Shown: positions 16,517 to 25,363, numbered from the stretch's first letter. The stretch: DNA of 51,969 nt from Phycisphaerae bacterium (GCA_012719955.1 JAAXZI010000210.1:1-51969); one strand, 5' to 3'. Numbers and translations are program-made. The notes: generated by a model from the sequence alone, not told the origin.

Positions 16517-17658
16517 ACGCTCCCCCCCCTAACACCGTCCAACACCCGCCCGGCATCCGGCACACCGGCAAGCCGCTCATCGGAATCACCATGGGTGATC
16601 CGGCCGGCATAGGTCCCGAGGTGGTGGTCAAGGCCCTGGCGGACCCGGAAATTCGTCGGCTCGGGCGGTTTGTCATCTACGGCATTGATGAACCGCTCGA
16701 ATATGCCGCCGACCTGGCCGAGATCAACTCCTTCTGGTTCCGCCTTCCGCATGAGGTGGTCACCCGGATCGGCAGCGGCGTCGTCGTAGCCGACTTTGAT
16801 GAGTTTTCCACCGTCTCGCCCATGGTGCGTTGCCCCACCGCCGAGGGCGGCGAAGCCTCCATGCGATTCCTGGAAGCAGCCATCACGGCGGCCAAGAACA
16901 ATTTCCTGGAGGCCATCGTCACCGCCCCCATCTGCAAGGAAAGCTGGTTTATGGCCGGCTACCGCTTCCCCGGCCATACCGAGAAACTGGCCCACGCCTT
17001 CGGCACCCGCAAGGTGACCATGATGTTCGTTGGGGGACCGTTCCGGATAGCCCTGGCCAGCATTCACGAGCCGCTGTTTGAACTGCGCAACACTTTCAGC
17101 ATCGGCAAGGTGTTCCAGCCCATCGACCACATGGCGACCGCCCTGCGGGACTGGTTCGGAATTGCGGATCCGCGAATCGCCGTGTGCGGCCTGAACCCGC
17201 ATGCCGGCGAAGGCGGACTGTTCGGCGACGAAGAGAGCCGGATCATCGAGCCGGCCATCACCATGGCCCGCGAAGGCGGCTGGTCCGTGGAGGGCCCCTA
17301 CCCGGCCGACACTCTGTTCTGGCGCGCGGCCCGAGGCCATTTCGACGGAATCGTGGCCATGTACCACGATCAGGGCCTGATCCCGATCAAGCTGTTGGCC
17401 TTCGAAAGCGCCTGCCAGACGACGCTGGGGCTGCCCATCATCCGCACCAGCGTGGATCACGGAACCGCTTTCGACATCGTCGGGCAGAACAAGGCCAATC
17501 CTGAGAGCATGAAGACGGCCATCCGCCTGGCCTGCGAACTGGCTCTCCACCGGCGGACGTCACCTCCCGTGGCCCCCCCCGCGCAGGAACAGTCCACCCC
17601 ATCCGGGGAGCCTCTACCGACGGCCACCGACCCGCTTACGGAATCCGAAGAGATATAG
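16513..17658 (+). CDS. pdxA: 4-hydroxythreonine-4-phosphate dehydrogenase
   Basis: A 381-residue PdxA, which oxidises 4-phosphohydroxythreonine in the DXP-dependent pyridoxal-phosphate route. The start PLIGITMGDPAGIGPEVV is diagnostic. The three metal-binding histidines are seen in PGHTEKLAHAF, GLNPHAGEGGLFGDEE and MYHDQGLIPIK; TSVDHGTAFDIVGQNKANP is the family C-terminal signature. The start is GTG in a GTGA overlap with the ribE stop, so translation is coupled. The N-terminus has a 20-residue extension and the last 35 residues are a Pro/Thr-rich tail not usual in the family. PdxA alone suggests the rest of the pathway lies elsewhere. Confidence 0.95.
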   Translation: MNAPPPNTVQHPPGIRHTGKPLIGITMGDPAGIGPEVVVKALADPEIRRLGRFVIYGIDEPLEYAADLAEINSFWFRLPHEVVTRIGSGVVVADFDEFSTVSPMVRCPTAEGGEASMRFLEAAITAAKNNFLEAIVTAPICKESWFMAGYRFPGHTEKLAHAFGTRKVTMMFVGGPFRIALASIHEPLFELRNTFSIGKVFQPIDHMATALRDWFGIADPRIAVCGLNPHAGEGGLFGDEESRIIEPAITMAREGGWSVEGPYPADTLFWRAARGHFDGIVAMYHDQGLIPIKLLAFESACQTTLGLPIIRTSVDHGTAFDIVGQNKANPESMKTAIRLACELALHRRTSPPVAPPAQEQSTPSGEPLPTATDPLTESEEI

Positions 17659-17709
17659 CCCGCCTTCCGCGCGCGCCTGGGCGCCGTCACCTCCTGGAAC
17701 CACGAACCT

Positions 17710-18768
17710 CTACTCGATACCCAGGCTGAGGATGCCTGAGCCAACGAAGAAGGCTATCACCAGGGCGCCAATCGAGGAGAGAAGGGTCAGATAGCTGAAG
17801 GACGTGGCGATCAGTAGCTCAAAGGCGTCGATCACCGGCTGGGGCGGCGGCACATTGCCCGCGGCCGCCTGGATCTTCTTGTACTCGGCGCGGATCTGGT
17901 CGTCGGTGTACGCGCCAAAGACCCGCTTACCTCGATTCTCAATTTCCTTCGCCATACTCGGGCTCAGCTCTTCCGGCGGGACGTTGGCATTGGCGAAGGC
18001 CTTGTCGATCTCATGTTGAAGCACCACACTCCGCTGGAACTTGATCGAATCCTCCACAACCTTGGCCTGTTCAACCGCCTTGGGGAACAACACCACGATC
18101 ACGATCGCCACCTGCCCCACCGCAATCCCCACCCAGGTGATCACGACGGCCAGGATGCCGCCCAACTTGGTCTCACTCCGGATCCCAAGGGTCATGCCCA
18201 GAGCCGCACCCATGCCAACGATCAGCGGCATGAACCCCGGCGAATACCCGCTCAGAGCCTTGACAATGCCGAGCCATACCGCATCCGCCACCAATGCGCC
18301 AACGATGCTGAACAGGATGCCTCTGACCAGCGCGAGCATCGCACCGTCCCGACCAAAGAACGATCCATCGAGGTCTCTGCGGCTGCGCTCAGCCTTTGAA
18401 GCTCGGTCCCAGAATTTCTTGGAAGGAGCGACCTCCTCAGGCGGGCTGCCCGCCAGCGCCGCGCCCTGGGCGGCGAGGGCGACTTCACTTGCCAACCGGG
18501 CCCGCGCGGCTTCCTCCTCGCTCAGTTCCACCCGTTCCGCCGCCTGTTCAGCGGCGGCCAGGGCTTCGAACAGGGAGCCCGAGCCGCCCGCCTCGGCCGA
18601 AGCTTCCGATGCCTTCGCGGCCGGAGCCGGAGCGTCGTTCGAGACACGGAAAACATGGGCACACGCCGGACACTCGGCTTTCCGACCGATGGCCTTGGAA
18701 GGAAAAGCCAATTTCTTACTGCAAACCGGACAACGAATTTTAATGTGCTCTGACACCGTATCGCTCAT
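17710..18768 (-). CDS. zinc-ribbon membrane protein of unknown function
   Basis: 352 residues from the ATG at 18768 (AGAGG 6 bases upstream; an earlier in-frame codon at 18816 is worse). The N-terminus is a zinc ribbon, IRCPVCSKKLAFP then AECPACAHVF, with two CxxC knuckles 20 residues apart. An Ala/Glu-rich, probably coiled-coil linker follows (residues about 70-130). Then come three membrane helices (about 155-250), a soluble helical loop containing RSVVLQHEIDKAFANANVPPEEL, and a last helix pair (about 315-352). This arrangement of ribbon plus membrane helices is frequent in planctomycetes; no enzymatic motif is seen. Confidence 0.75.
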   Translation of the reverse strand: MSDTVSEHIKIRCPVCSKKLAFPSKAIGRKAECPACAHVFRVSNDAPAPAAKASEASAEAGGSGSLFEALAAAEQAAERVELSEEEAARARLASEVALAAQGAALAGSPPEEVAPSKKFWDRASKAERSRRDLDGSFFGRDGAMLALVRGILFSIVGALVADAVWLGIVKALSGYSPGFMPLIVGMGAALGMTLGIRSETKLGGILAVVITWVGIAVGQVAIVIVVLFPKAVEQAKVVEDSIKFQRSVVLQHEIDKAFANANVPPEELSPSMAKEIENRGKRVFGAYTDDQIRAEYKKIQAAAGNVPPPQPVIDAFELLIATSFSYLTLLSSIGALVIAFFVGSGILSLGIE

Positions 18769-18902
18769 GGCAACCTCTTGACATGGACGTACACGAGGAT
18801 AACAGCCTAAGCGCACATTTGCCGCCCTGCAATGAAAAAATCCTTAACCAGTTGATAAACTTACGTATCGGCCCAAGACACCGACAGGAGATCAGACCAT
18901 CC

Positions 18903-18919
18903 CTCCCGGCGGCCGGGAG
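18903..18919. repeat. short GC-rich hairpin
   Basis: CTCCCGG (18903-18909) and CCGGGAG (18913-18919) flank CGG. It lies 76 bp downstream of the DUF2723-like gene on the minus strand. With no T-run behind it, a termination role is only possible. Confidence 0.5.
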
Positions 18920-18994
18920 AGCTTGGGGGGACGCTCCTGGAACCCTGCCGAGACGGCCCCGACTTCTGGCCTCAAATTGCCATAACCCTTGTTT

Positions 18995-20545
18995 TCAAAA
19001 GGAGATGAGCACGTACAGGTCGCCCTTTCGCTCCCACGCCTCCCCGGGCGGTGGCACGGCCGGAGCATCTCTGTTCAGGGGGACCAGCACGACCCGCCGG
19101 CCGGCGGCGACCTTGCGGCGCATGCGTTCCAGCAGCTCCGTCTGGGCCTCAGGCAGCGAAGACCAGTTTTCGATCTCCACCCCCGCCATCGCCGAGCGCA
19201 TCTGCCGGTATTGAAGGGCGAAACGGGCCATGCTGTCTTCGGTAACGATCAGTCCGCCCGCGCCCGCCAGTTCGATTGCCTCCCGGCTCATGCGGTCCGC
19301 GGAATCCTCCACCACGGACCAGGGGATGAGCAGGTACTCGTAGGCATCACGGTACGGCTTGGCATGCTTGCGGTGCAGCGTCCCGTGGAACAGGCCGTAA
19401 TGCCGCAGCAATGATGCCGTGCCCCAGTACACCAGCGGCGTGACGGCAAGCAGGATTACTGCTCCTGCGGTGATCCCCCGGCGCATGATGGAAGGGTTCC
19501 ATCTCCGCGTCATCGCCGCGCCGAACCCGCCGAAGATGCAGAGCAACACGAACACCGGCAGCAGAAAGGTGTATTGGTCCTGGACGTTATAGCGGAGCAC
19601 GAACAGAGCGTGCAGGATAAGTCCGGCAAGCAGCGCCCGGCGGGCCATGATCGGCACACCCGTCAGCGGCCCCTTGACCAGGCCATACACCGCGGCGGGC
19701 AGGAGCAGATTGGGGAAGCTGAAGAACAGAAAGGCAATGCTGACGGCGGTGAATTGAAGCGGCAAGCCGGCATTGGCCACGCTGGCCCCGAAGTTCCCCA
19801 CCAGCGCCGACTTGATGGTCCCCAACCAATCGCCGCTGCGGTATAGCTCCTGCAGCACCAGGATCGTGTATGGCAATGTACCCGCGAACCAGAGGGCCAC
19901 TCCGATCAAAAGATCAGCCAATCGGACCCGGCCGGCCCGCCACGCCTGAACGGCTACCACGACCACCACCGGGGTAGTCAGGCCGGCCTGCAGGTGGTTC
20001 CCCACGCCCAGACCGTTGAACAGCAACATCCCCCAGAGGGCATATCGTCCCGCCCCGCCGGCCAGGGCCAGAAGGCACCAGCACTCGCCCGCCAGAAGTG
20101 CGGCGGTCAGCGTGTAGACTTCCGTCACCGTGGCCAGACGCCAGAAGGTGTTCGCCACCGCGAGGGATGCGGCTGCGAACAGCGCGGAAGGAAGATTGCG
20201 GGTGGCCGTCATCACGCAGCCGAAAAGATTGGCGACGGCCATCGCCGCGGCCACCGCGCTGACCAGCGTAATCGCGAAGACCGGTTCAACATTGCTGACA
20301 GCCAGGGCGAAGCGCCCGAGCCAGAAATGGAGGGCATGGACCAGGGCCAATCCGAGGGGATTGGTCAAGTCGCCCCGATAGATGCGCAAGGCGATGTCCC
20401 CACTGTCCTGCCACTGGACACCGCGATTGGCGGTCAGAGCGTAGAGAGCGAGGGCGGAGACGAACACCAGTATCCACCCGACCAGTATGGGTCGGGCGGA
20501 CGAAACCGGGCGGTCCGGCTCCTCGATGGCGGGACTGTGGAGCAT
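18995..20545 (-). CDS. DUF2723-like polytopic membrane protein (putative glycosyltransferase)
   Basis: A 516-residue protein with about ten membrane helices. GVQWQDSGDIALRIYRGDLTNPLGLALVHAL matches the DUF2723 start (W-x-DSG, then a P-x-G-x-x-L line), and ANTFWRLATVTEVYTLTAALL matches its second signature (FW-x5-EVYTL). That family is related to the GT-C O-mannosyltransferases and is common in Bacteroidetes and planctomycetes; substrate unknown. The last 100 residues are soluble. The ATG at 20545 follows a TATAAT box at 20605-20610. It is convergent with nothing close and stands as a single gene. Confidence 0.8.
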   Translation of the reverse strand: MLHSPAIEEPDRPVSSARPILVGWILVFVSALALYALTANRGVQWQDSGDIALRIYRGDLTNPLGLALVHALHFWLGRFALAVSNVEPVFAITLVSAVAAAMAVANLFGCVMTATRNLPSALFAAASLAVANTFWRLATVTEVYTLTAALLAGECWCLLALAGGAGRYALWGMLLFNGLGVGNHLQAGLTTPVVVVVAVQAWRAGRVRLADLLIGVALWFAGTLPYTILVLQELYRSGDWLGTIKSALVGNFGASVANAGLPLQFTAVSIAFLFFSFPNLLLPAAVYGLVKGPLTGVPIMARRALLAGLILHALFVLRYNVQDQYTFLLPVFVLLCIFGGFGAAMTRRWNPSIMRRGITAGAVILLAVTPLVYWGTASLLRHYGLFHGTLHRKHAKPYRDAYEYLLIPWSVVEDSADRMSREAIELAGAGGLIVTEDSMARFALQYRQMRSAMAGVEIENWSSLPEAQTELLERMRRKVAAGRRVVLVPLNRDAPAVPPPGEAWERKGDLYVLISF

Positions 20546-20897
20546 ATAGTGCAGTCCTTGCAGTCGCGGTAAGGGCCTTTCATGGCCTTAATTTACGACT
20601 TCTCATTATACCATTAAAAACCTACTAGACACAGTTGCTGAGGCGGGATACTATATGTGTAACTGCTGAGGCGGCGCGGCCGGCAGCCCTATCCGTGAGA
20701 GTTGTACTTCCGATCCGCAGGACGCGGAGACAGCAAGTATCCCCGTATGGAGTCGCCAGGGGCGGTGGTATGTTTCCCCTGCACATGGCGTTCGTCCTGA
20801 CGGGAAGAGGGAGCAATTTCACGCTGTAACAAGACGGTGATCGGGGACGGCATCGGGCCAACCCCGTTGGAGACACTTCTTTATAAGGATTGTTACG
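20546..20897. other. AT-richer intergenic region with promoter-like box and small direct repeat
   Basis: The stretch between the DUF2723-like gene and the first lipoprotein has no gene. TATAAT on the minus strand at 20605-20610 is a likely -10 box for the gene at 20545; its -35 is poor. GTTGCTGAGGCGG near 20633 and ACTGCTGAGGCGG near 20661 form an imperfect direct repeat. It is among the most AT-rich pieces of the window. Confidence 0.45.
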
Positions 20898-21026
20898 ATG
20901 AAGCGAGCAATTGTGGTTGCGTTGTTCGGTCTGATCATGGCGTTTGCGCTGGGTTGTTCCTGCGACAAGTGCAAGGATTCTTGCGGAACTTGCCCCTCGC
21001 AGTCCTGCCCTGCTCCCGCCAAGTAA
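20898..21026 (+). CDS. tiny cysteine-rich lipoprotein (42 residues)
   Basis: The gene runs from an ATG at 20898 to TAA, with AAGGA about 10 bases upstream. The product starts MKRAIVVALFGLIMAFALGC, a complete lipoprotein signal with the lipobox FALGC, so C20 would be lipid-anchored. The mature peptide has only 23 residues, six of them cysteines (C20, 22, 25, 29, 32, 37) in SCDKCKDSCGTCPSQSC. A metal-binding or disulfide-rich role is possible; no family is recognised. A second, similar lipoprotein follows 111 bp downstream after a strong hairpin. The clear signal, ribosome site and paralogue make a real gene likely despite its size. Confidence 0.7.
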   Translation: MKRAIVVALFGLIMAFALGCSCDKCKDSCGTCPSQSCPAPAK

Positions 21027-21077
21027 GCCTTTCTTTCCGAGTCGGTACACACCGACATTGGAACAACTGTCATCAGA

Positions 21078-21111
21078 CTTGCCGGAGGAGGCCGTGGGCC
21101 TCCCCGGCAAG
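21078..21111 (+). repeat. strong 15-bp hairpin between the two lipoprotein genes
   Basis: CTTGCCGG-A-GGAGGCC (21078-21093) pairs fully with GGCCTCCCCGGCAAG (21097-21111), leaving one bulged A and the loop GTG. No T-run follows, so this looks like an RNA-processing or stability element, or an attenuator, rather than a simple terminator. It ends 26 bases before the second start codon. Confidence 0.7.
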
Positions 21112-21137
21112 GTTGATGTATTGGGAGGAGTCAAAAC

Positions 21138-21344
21138 ATGAAAAGAAGCCTTTTGCTTGTGGTAGCAGGCAGCGCGGCCGCCCTGATGATGGCGGCTGGT
21201 TGCCGGGACAAGTGTGACAGTTGCAGCGTCCGGCACCAGGAGAAGTCCTACTGTGACGGAGCGGCCAAGACCGCTGAAGGCAGCCCGCAAGCTCCGGTGG
21301 AGAGCAGAACTGAGGTCGCTCCGCCCGGGGCCGCGAAACCTTAA
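21138..21344 (+). CDS. small cysteine-containing lipoprotein, paralogue of the preceding gene
   Basis: 68 residues with GGGAGGAG 7 bases before the ATG. MKRSLLLVVAGSAAALMMAAGC is a lipoprotein signal with lipobox MAAGC. The mature part starts CRDKCDSC, sharing the Cys-x-DKC-x-x-C layout with its 42-residue neighbour, plus one more cysteine (SYC). A Pro/Ala/Glu tail of about 25 residues follows. Function unknown; the tandem placement suggests duplication and a shared role in the periplasm. Confidence 0.75.
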   Translation: MKRSLLLVVAGSAAALMMAAGCRDKCDSCSVRHQEKSYCDGAAKTAEGSPQAPVESRTEVAPPGAAKP

Positions 21345-21538
21345 GCGCGTTGACGGGCTTCCGGGTGGCGGTGACGAACTGATGCCCTGAACGCTCGGCC
21401 GCTTCAAACTGCGCTGAGAGTTTGTCCCAAAAATATTCCGCTGCCGCTCTCGAGCGGAACCGGGTTGTGCCCGTCGCCGTCGAGGCTGCGGGTACGACCC
21501 ACCTGCGGCGGAATCACTATTGACTAAAGGGGCAAGCT

Positions 21539-22465
21539 CTAAGCCGGGGCCGACGTTGCCGACGACGTTTCCGCCGGCTCGAGCATCTGTCGGATCGTCT
21601 CTCTCAAGAGCGGTTCACCGCCGAAAATCATACCCAGGGACCGGAGCTTACCCGTTTCGATCTGGTGCTTCGGCCCCTGGTTGCGATTGGAAATGGTTGA
21701 TGTGCTGCCCGTGAGCTCTTTGGCGATCCGGGCCACCATTTCGTCAGAGATATACATGTCGTAGCAGTTGTAGGCCTGGCCGGCGATGCCCGGCGCGGTC
21801 AACAGTAGACTCGCCGCCCGCGCCACGTCGGCGGCGTGGACTTCCTTGCCGCCGGCAGGGCTGTCTATCGGTTCGCCGCGCCGCACGCGCTGCACGAGGC
21901 CGTACCACTTGCTGTCCTGCACCGGCCGAGCCAGGCCGTAGATGCCGGTCGGGCGCAGCGCACAAATATCCCAGCCCTCGCCAAACCCGAAGCTGTGCAC
22001 GAACTTCTCGATGGCCGCCTTGTGCGCCCCGTAGTGGCTCCTGGCCCAAAGCGGATGGGCTTCATCGAGAGGGCGATCCGTCAAAATGACGTCGTGCACA
22101 GCGCAGGTGGAGATGAAGATAAACCGCCCCACTCCCGCCCGCCGGGCCGTCTGCATGAGCCGGAGGCTGCCGATGATATTGGCCTCGGCAAACGTTACCA
22201 GATCACCTTCGGCGCCCATGAAGCCGGCGCCCGGCCGGTCCAGGGCGGCATGAATCACCGCATCAACCCCGGCCACCAGCGCCTCGGCGGCGGCAGGGTC
22301 CGTGAGCTGGCCGGGAACCCACTCCAGTCGGCCCGGGGCATCCACGAATCCGCCCCGGTCACTGCCCTGGCGATACCAGCATCGGCAGGTGTGGCCCTCA
22401 CGTAAGAGGTGATTAACGATATACCGCCCCAGGAATCCCGTCGCCCCGGTTACCGCTACTCGCAT
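21539..22465 (-). CDS. NAD(P)-dependent epimerase/dehydratase family protein
   Basis: 308 residues from the ATG at 22465 (GGGAGAG upstream); the longer frame to 22537 would run into the pfkB-type gene. It is an extended short-chain dehydrogenase: the Rossmann glycine motif is VTGATGFLGRYIVNHLL, the catalytic Ser/Tyr/Lys are in FISTCAVHD and HYGAHKAAIEKFV (YxxxK), and RPTGIYG is the family line after the active site. This resembles dihydroflavonol-reductase or nucleoside-sugar epimerase types; the substrate cannot be told. It is divergent from the kinase with only 31 bp between the start codons. Confidence 0.85.
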   Translation of the reverse strand: MRVAVTGATGFLGRYIVNHLLREGHTCRCWYRQGSDRGGFVDAPGRLEWVPGQLTDPAAAEALVAGVDAVIHAALDRPGAGFMGAEGDLVTFAEANIIGSLRLMQTARRAGVGRFIFISTCAVHDVILTDRPLDEAHPLWARSHYGAHKAAIEKFVHSFGFGEGWDICALRPTGIYGLARPVQDSKWYGLVQRVRRGEPIDSPAGGKEVHAADVARAASLLLTAPGIAGQAYNCYDMYISDEMVARIAKELTGSTSTISNRNQGPKHQIETGKLRSLGMIFGGEPLLRETIRQMLEPAETSSATSAPA

Positions 22466-22496
22466 TGCACACTCTCCCGCATTAGACTTTTCGGCC

Positions 22497-23426
22497 ATGC
22501 AACCGACACCGTGCGACATCGTCGGCCTCGGCGTCATCGCCGTAGATGATATGCTCTACGTGGATACCTACCCACCTCCCAATACCAAGATGGGCATCCG
22601 CGAACGGCGGCGCCAGGGAGGCGGAACGATGAGTTGCGCCCTGGCCACGGCTGCCCGGCTGGGCTCCTCCTGCCGGGCGCTGGGACGGCTGGGGGACAAC
22701 GAACTCTCGCGTTTCGCCCGCGAGAAGCTCGGGAGCCTGGGGGTCGATCTGTCGCTGCTTCAATATGACCCCGCGGCCGAACCGGTCTACTGCGTCATCG
22801 TGGTCGCCGCGGATACGGGCTGGCGATCCATCTATCGAGACTATGCGCTCACGAAGGGCCTGGCGCCGGAGGAACTGCGTCCCGAGTGGTTCGCCGGGGC
22901 CAAGGTCCTGCTGGTAGACCACTTCGGTCCGCCGACCATTCTTGCGGGCGTCAAACTGGCCAGGCGGCATGGGCTGCAAATTGTCTCGGACATCGAGCAA
23001 AACGTGCCGGAATTTCCCGAGATCCGACAATACATCGATCATCTCATATGCAGTGAATCGTTTGCCATGCCGTATACCGGCACGGGTACACCCGCCGAAG
23101 CCTGCGCAGCGCTGGTCAGCTCGGGTCAGCACCGCACAGTGGTGGTCACCGCCGGCGATCAGGGCTGCTATTGGCACACTGAAGGCGGCGAAGTCCGGCA
23201 TCAACCCGCGCACAAGGTCAAGGCCGTGGACACGACCGGCTGCGGCGACGTCTTCCACGGCATCTTCTGTCATGGGCTTGCCCGAGGCTGGCCGATCGAG
23301 AAGACGATCCAATGGGCCAGCGCGGGAGCGGCCATCAAGGCCGGACGTGTGGGCGGCTGGATGGCGGTGCCGACGGTTGAAGAGATCGAGGATATGCTCC
23401 GCCAGGGCAGCGCCACGGGAACGTGA
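22497..23426 (+). CDS. PfkB-family carbohydrate kinase
   Basis: A 309-residue ribokinase-type sugar or nucleoside kinase. The N-terminal DIVGLGVIAVDDMLYVD, the QGGGTMSCALATAARLG substrate-side glycines and the C-terminal anion-hole/catalytic motif DTTGCGDVFHGIF with the Asp base are diagnostic. VVTAGDQGCYW is the usual strand before it. The substrate is not evident; the neighbouring epimerase and Gfo/Idh/MocA dehydrogenase suggest sugar metabolism. The ATG at 22497 has no obvious Shine-Dalgarno. Confidence 0.9.
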   Translation: MQPTPCDIVGLGVIAVDDMLYVDTYPPPNTKMGIRERRRQGGGTMSCALATAARLGSSCRALGRLGDNELSRFAREKLGSLGVDLSLLQYDPAAEPVYCVIVVAADTGWRSIYRDYALTKGLAPEELRPEWFAGAKVLLVDHFGPPTILAGVKLARRHGLQIVSDIEQNVPEFPEIRQYIDHLICSESFAMPYTGTGTPAEACAALVSSGQHRTVVVTAGDQGCYWHTEGGEVRHQPAHKVKAVDTTGCGDVFHGIFCHGLARGWPIEKTIQWASAGAAIKAGRVGGWMAVPTVEEIEDMLRQGSATGT

Positions 23427-23799
23427 ACGCAGGAAGCCCTCCGCGCAACCAGCACCAGCTAGATCCCCGAGGCGGCCCCCGGACCGGCATGACAATGGGG
23501 CAGGAACGCGGCCCCAAAGTGCGCCGGCGCTTTAATTCGCGAACACGTGCATCAATCCGACCAGGCGCGATCCTTCGACACGCCTTGGGATCCCCCCACA
23601 TGGTGTGTGCCACTGCTCTTGAGCAGTGCTGAACATGCGATTCGCGTCCGCACGGCTCAAGAGCCGTGGCACACAAACATGCGCCTGGTTGCCTCCCCCC
23701 GCAGAGCGGCCTTTCCGCCGGGTTCTTTGTGGTTTTCGGTTGGGATTGGTCTCTTTTCCGGCCGGGAAATACCCCGCCACCGACGACTTGGCGAGCCGC
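23427..23799. other. gene-free stretch holding a TGTGCCAC double-hairpin repeat
   Basis: Nothing coding is supported. GTGTGCCAC at 23605-23613 is mirrored by GTGGCACAC at 23666-23674. Inside are two perfect small hairpins, CACTGCTC-TT-GAGCAGTG (23611-23628) and CACGGCTC-AA-GAGCCGTG (23651-23668). The whole can form a cruciform. A remnant of the same type (CGTGGCACAC reading) is seen near 43673. Confidence 0.8.
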
Positions 23800-23828
23800 T
23801 TGGCTTGACGCTGTCGATGAGGTAATAT
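23800..23828 (+). promoter_or_regulatory. putative sigma-70 promoter of the Gfo/Idh/MocA gene
   Basis: TTGGCT (23800-23805) and TAATAT (23823-23828) with a 17-base spacer. The start codon is 37 bases beyond the -10 box. Confidence 0.5.
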
Positions 23829-23865
23829 CCTTCCTGTCGGCTTTGTTCATCAAGAAAGGATAGTT

Positions 23866-25272
23866 ATGGCCAAAGGCAACAGGACTCAAGCTGTTTCGAG
23901 GCGCAGTGTACTTGGCGCGGCGGCGGCAGGTATTGCGGCGCCTTACATGATTCCGTCCGGCGTGCTGGCCGCCCCCGGCCGGCCGGGCCCCAATGATCGC
24001 ATCAACATCGCCCTGATCGGCGCCAACGGCCAGGGCAACTACGACATGAACGAGGTCATGCGCTATCCTGACGTGGCGGTCGTGGCCGTCTGCGAGGTGG
24101 GCAAGGACCGGCTGGAGCAGACTCTGGCCCGGATCAACACCCCGCCGAAAGAGGGCAACACCGGCGCCGTACGCGGTCCTGGAACCGCCAAGGGCTACAA
24201 CGACTACCGCGAGGTGCTGGCCCGCAAGGACATCGACGCCGTCATCATCGCCACCAGCCCGCATTGGCACGCGCGCATGTGCGTAGATGCCGCCGAGGCC
24301 GGCAAGGACTTCTACTGCGAGAAGCCCATGACCATCCACCTGGCGGAAAGCCTGGTGGTCAAACGGGCGGCCGAGAAACACAAGGTCATCACCCAGGTCG
24401 GCACGCAAATCCACGCCCACCCGAATTACCGGCGTTGCGTGGACATCATCCGCTCCGGAGTCCTGGGCAAGATCAGCACCGCGCGGACCTTCCACGTGCT
24501 CAACCAGGGCCCCGAGGGAATCGGCATGGCTCCCGACACCGATCCACCGTCCAACGTGGATTGGGACATGTGGCTCGGACCGGCGCCTGAGCGCAAGTTC
24601 AACGCGCTGCTGTACAAGGATTCGGCCCATCACCCGTCCTGGATGATCAGCGGCGGCTGGACGCCGGGGATGGCGCCGCACATCATCGACCTGCCCTGGT
24701 GGGCCCTCGAACTGGGCTTCCCGGAGATCACTTACAGCTCCGGCGGGCGCTACCTCATCCAGGACTGCGGCGACGCGTACGACTTCCAGGAAATCATCTG
24801 GCAGTTCCCGAAATTCACGCTCACCTGGTGGACGTCGCTGGTGAACAATCACGCGTTCCACAAGGTGCTTCAGGCCGAGCCGAACACCGGGCGCCGCCGT
24901 GGACAGTTCTATCACGGCGTCGACGCCACCCTCATCGCCGACTACGCGTGGCATGAGGTGGTGCCGCAGGGCGACCGCTTGAAGGACTACAAGGAAGACG
25001 ACGTGCCCAAGGTCATTCCCGAGTCGCCCGGCCATCACCGCGAGTGGCTCGACGGCATCCGCAGCCGCCAGCAGCCAAGCTGCCACGTCGGTTACCACTA
25101 CAAGCTGGATGTGGCCTTGAACCTCGGCATGCTCTCCATGAAGCTGGGGCGCTCCATCCGGTTCGATCCGGCTACCGAAAGCATCGTGGGCGACGCCGAG
25201 GCCGCCCGGCTGGCCATACCGCAGTACCGGCCGCCGTGGAAGTTCCCGGCCGAGTACCTCAAGACGGCGTAG
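23866..25272 (+). CDS. Tat-exported Gfo/Idh/MocA-family oxidoreductase
   Basis: A 468-residue NAD(P)-dependent sugar or inositol dehydrogenase-like protein. The N-terminus SRRSVLGAAAAGIAAP is a twin-arginine signal, so the folded, cofactor-loaded protein is exported. The Rossmann motif is INIALIGANGQGNYDM, and YCEKPMTIHLAESLVV carries the EKP lysine typical of the family. WMISGGWTPGMAPHIIDLPWW supplies the conserved HIIDL segment near the active site. AAAGGA precedes the ATG. Multiple secreted paralogues of this kind are typical of planctomycetes; the substrate is unknown. Confidence 0.9.
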   Translation: MAKGNRTQAVSRRSVLGAAAAGIAAPYMIPSGVLAAPGRPGPNDRINIALIGANGQGNYDMNEVMRYPDVAVVAVCEVGKDRLEQTLARINTPPKEGNTGAVRGPGTAKGYNDYREVLARKDIDAVIIATSPHWHARMCVDAAEAGKDFYCEKPMTIHLAESLVVKRAAEKHKVITQVGTQIHAHPNYRRCVDIIRSGVLGKISTARTFHVLNQGPEGIGMAPDTDPPSNVDWDMWLGPAPERKFNALLYKDSAHHPSWMISGGWTPGMAPHIIDLPWWALELGFPEITYSSGGRYLIQDCGDAYDFQEIIWQFPKFTLTWWTSLVNNHAFHKVLQAEPNTGRRRGQFYHGVDATLIADYAWHEVVPQGDRLKDYKEDDVPKVIPESPGHHREWLDGIRSRQQPSCHVGYHYKLDVALNLGMLSMKLGRSIRFDPATESIVGDAEAARLAIPQYRPPWKFPAEYLKTA

Positions 25273-25303
25273 GCCGCGCAAGAACAGACAGGAACGTAAG
25301 AAA

Positions 25304-25363
25304 GCCCCCGAAGGGAACGGTGGATGCCCGCAGGCGATCCAACTCACCGCTTCCTTCGGGGGC
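25304..25363. repeat. branched inverted repeat after the oxidoreductase gene
   Basis: GCCCCCGAAGGGAA at 25304-25317 pairs with TTCCTTCGGGGGC at 25351-25363 with one bulge. Inside, CGGTG and CACCG and then GCC/GGC make further stems. It lies between two convergent genes and could stop transcription from both sides, but has no T-run on the plus strand. Confidence 0.6.
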
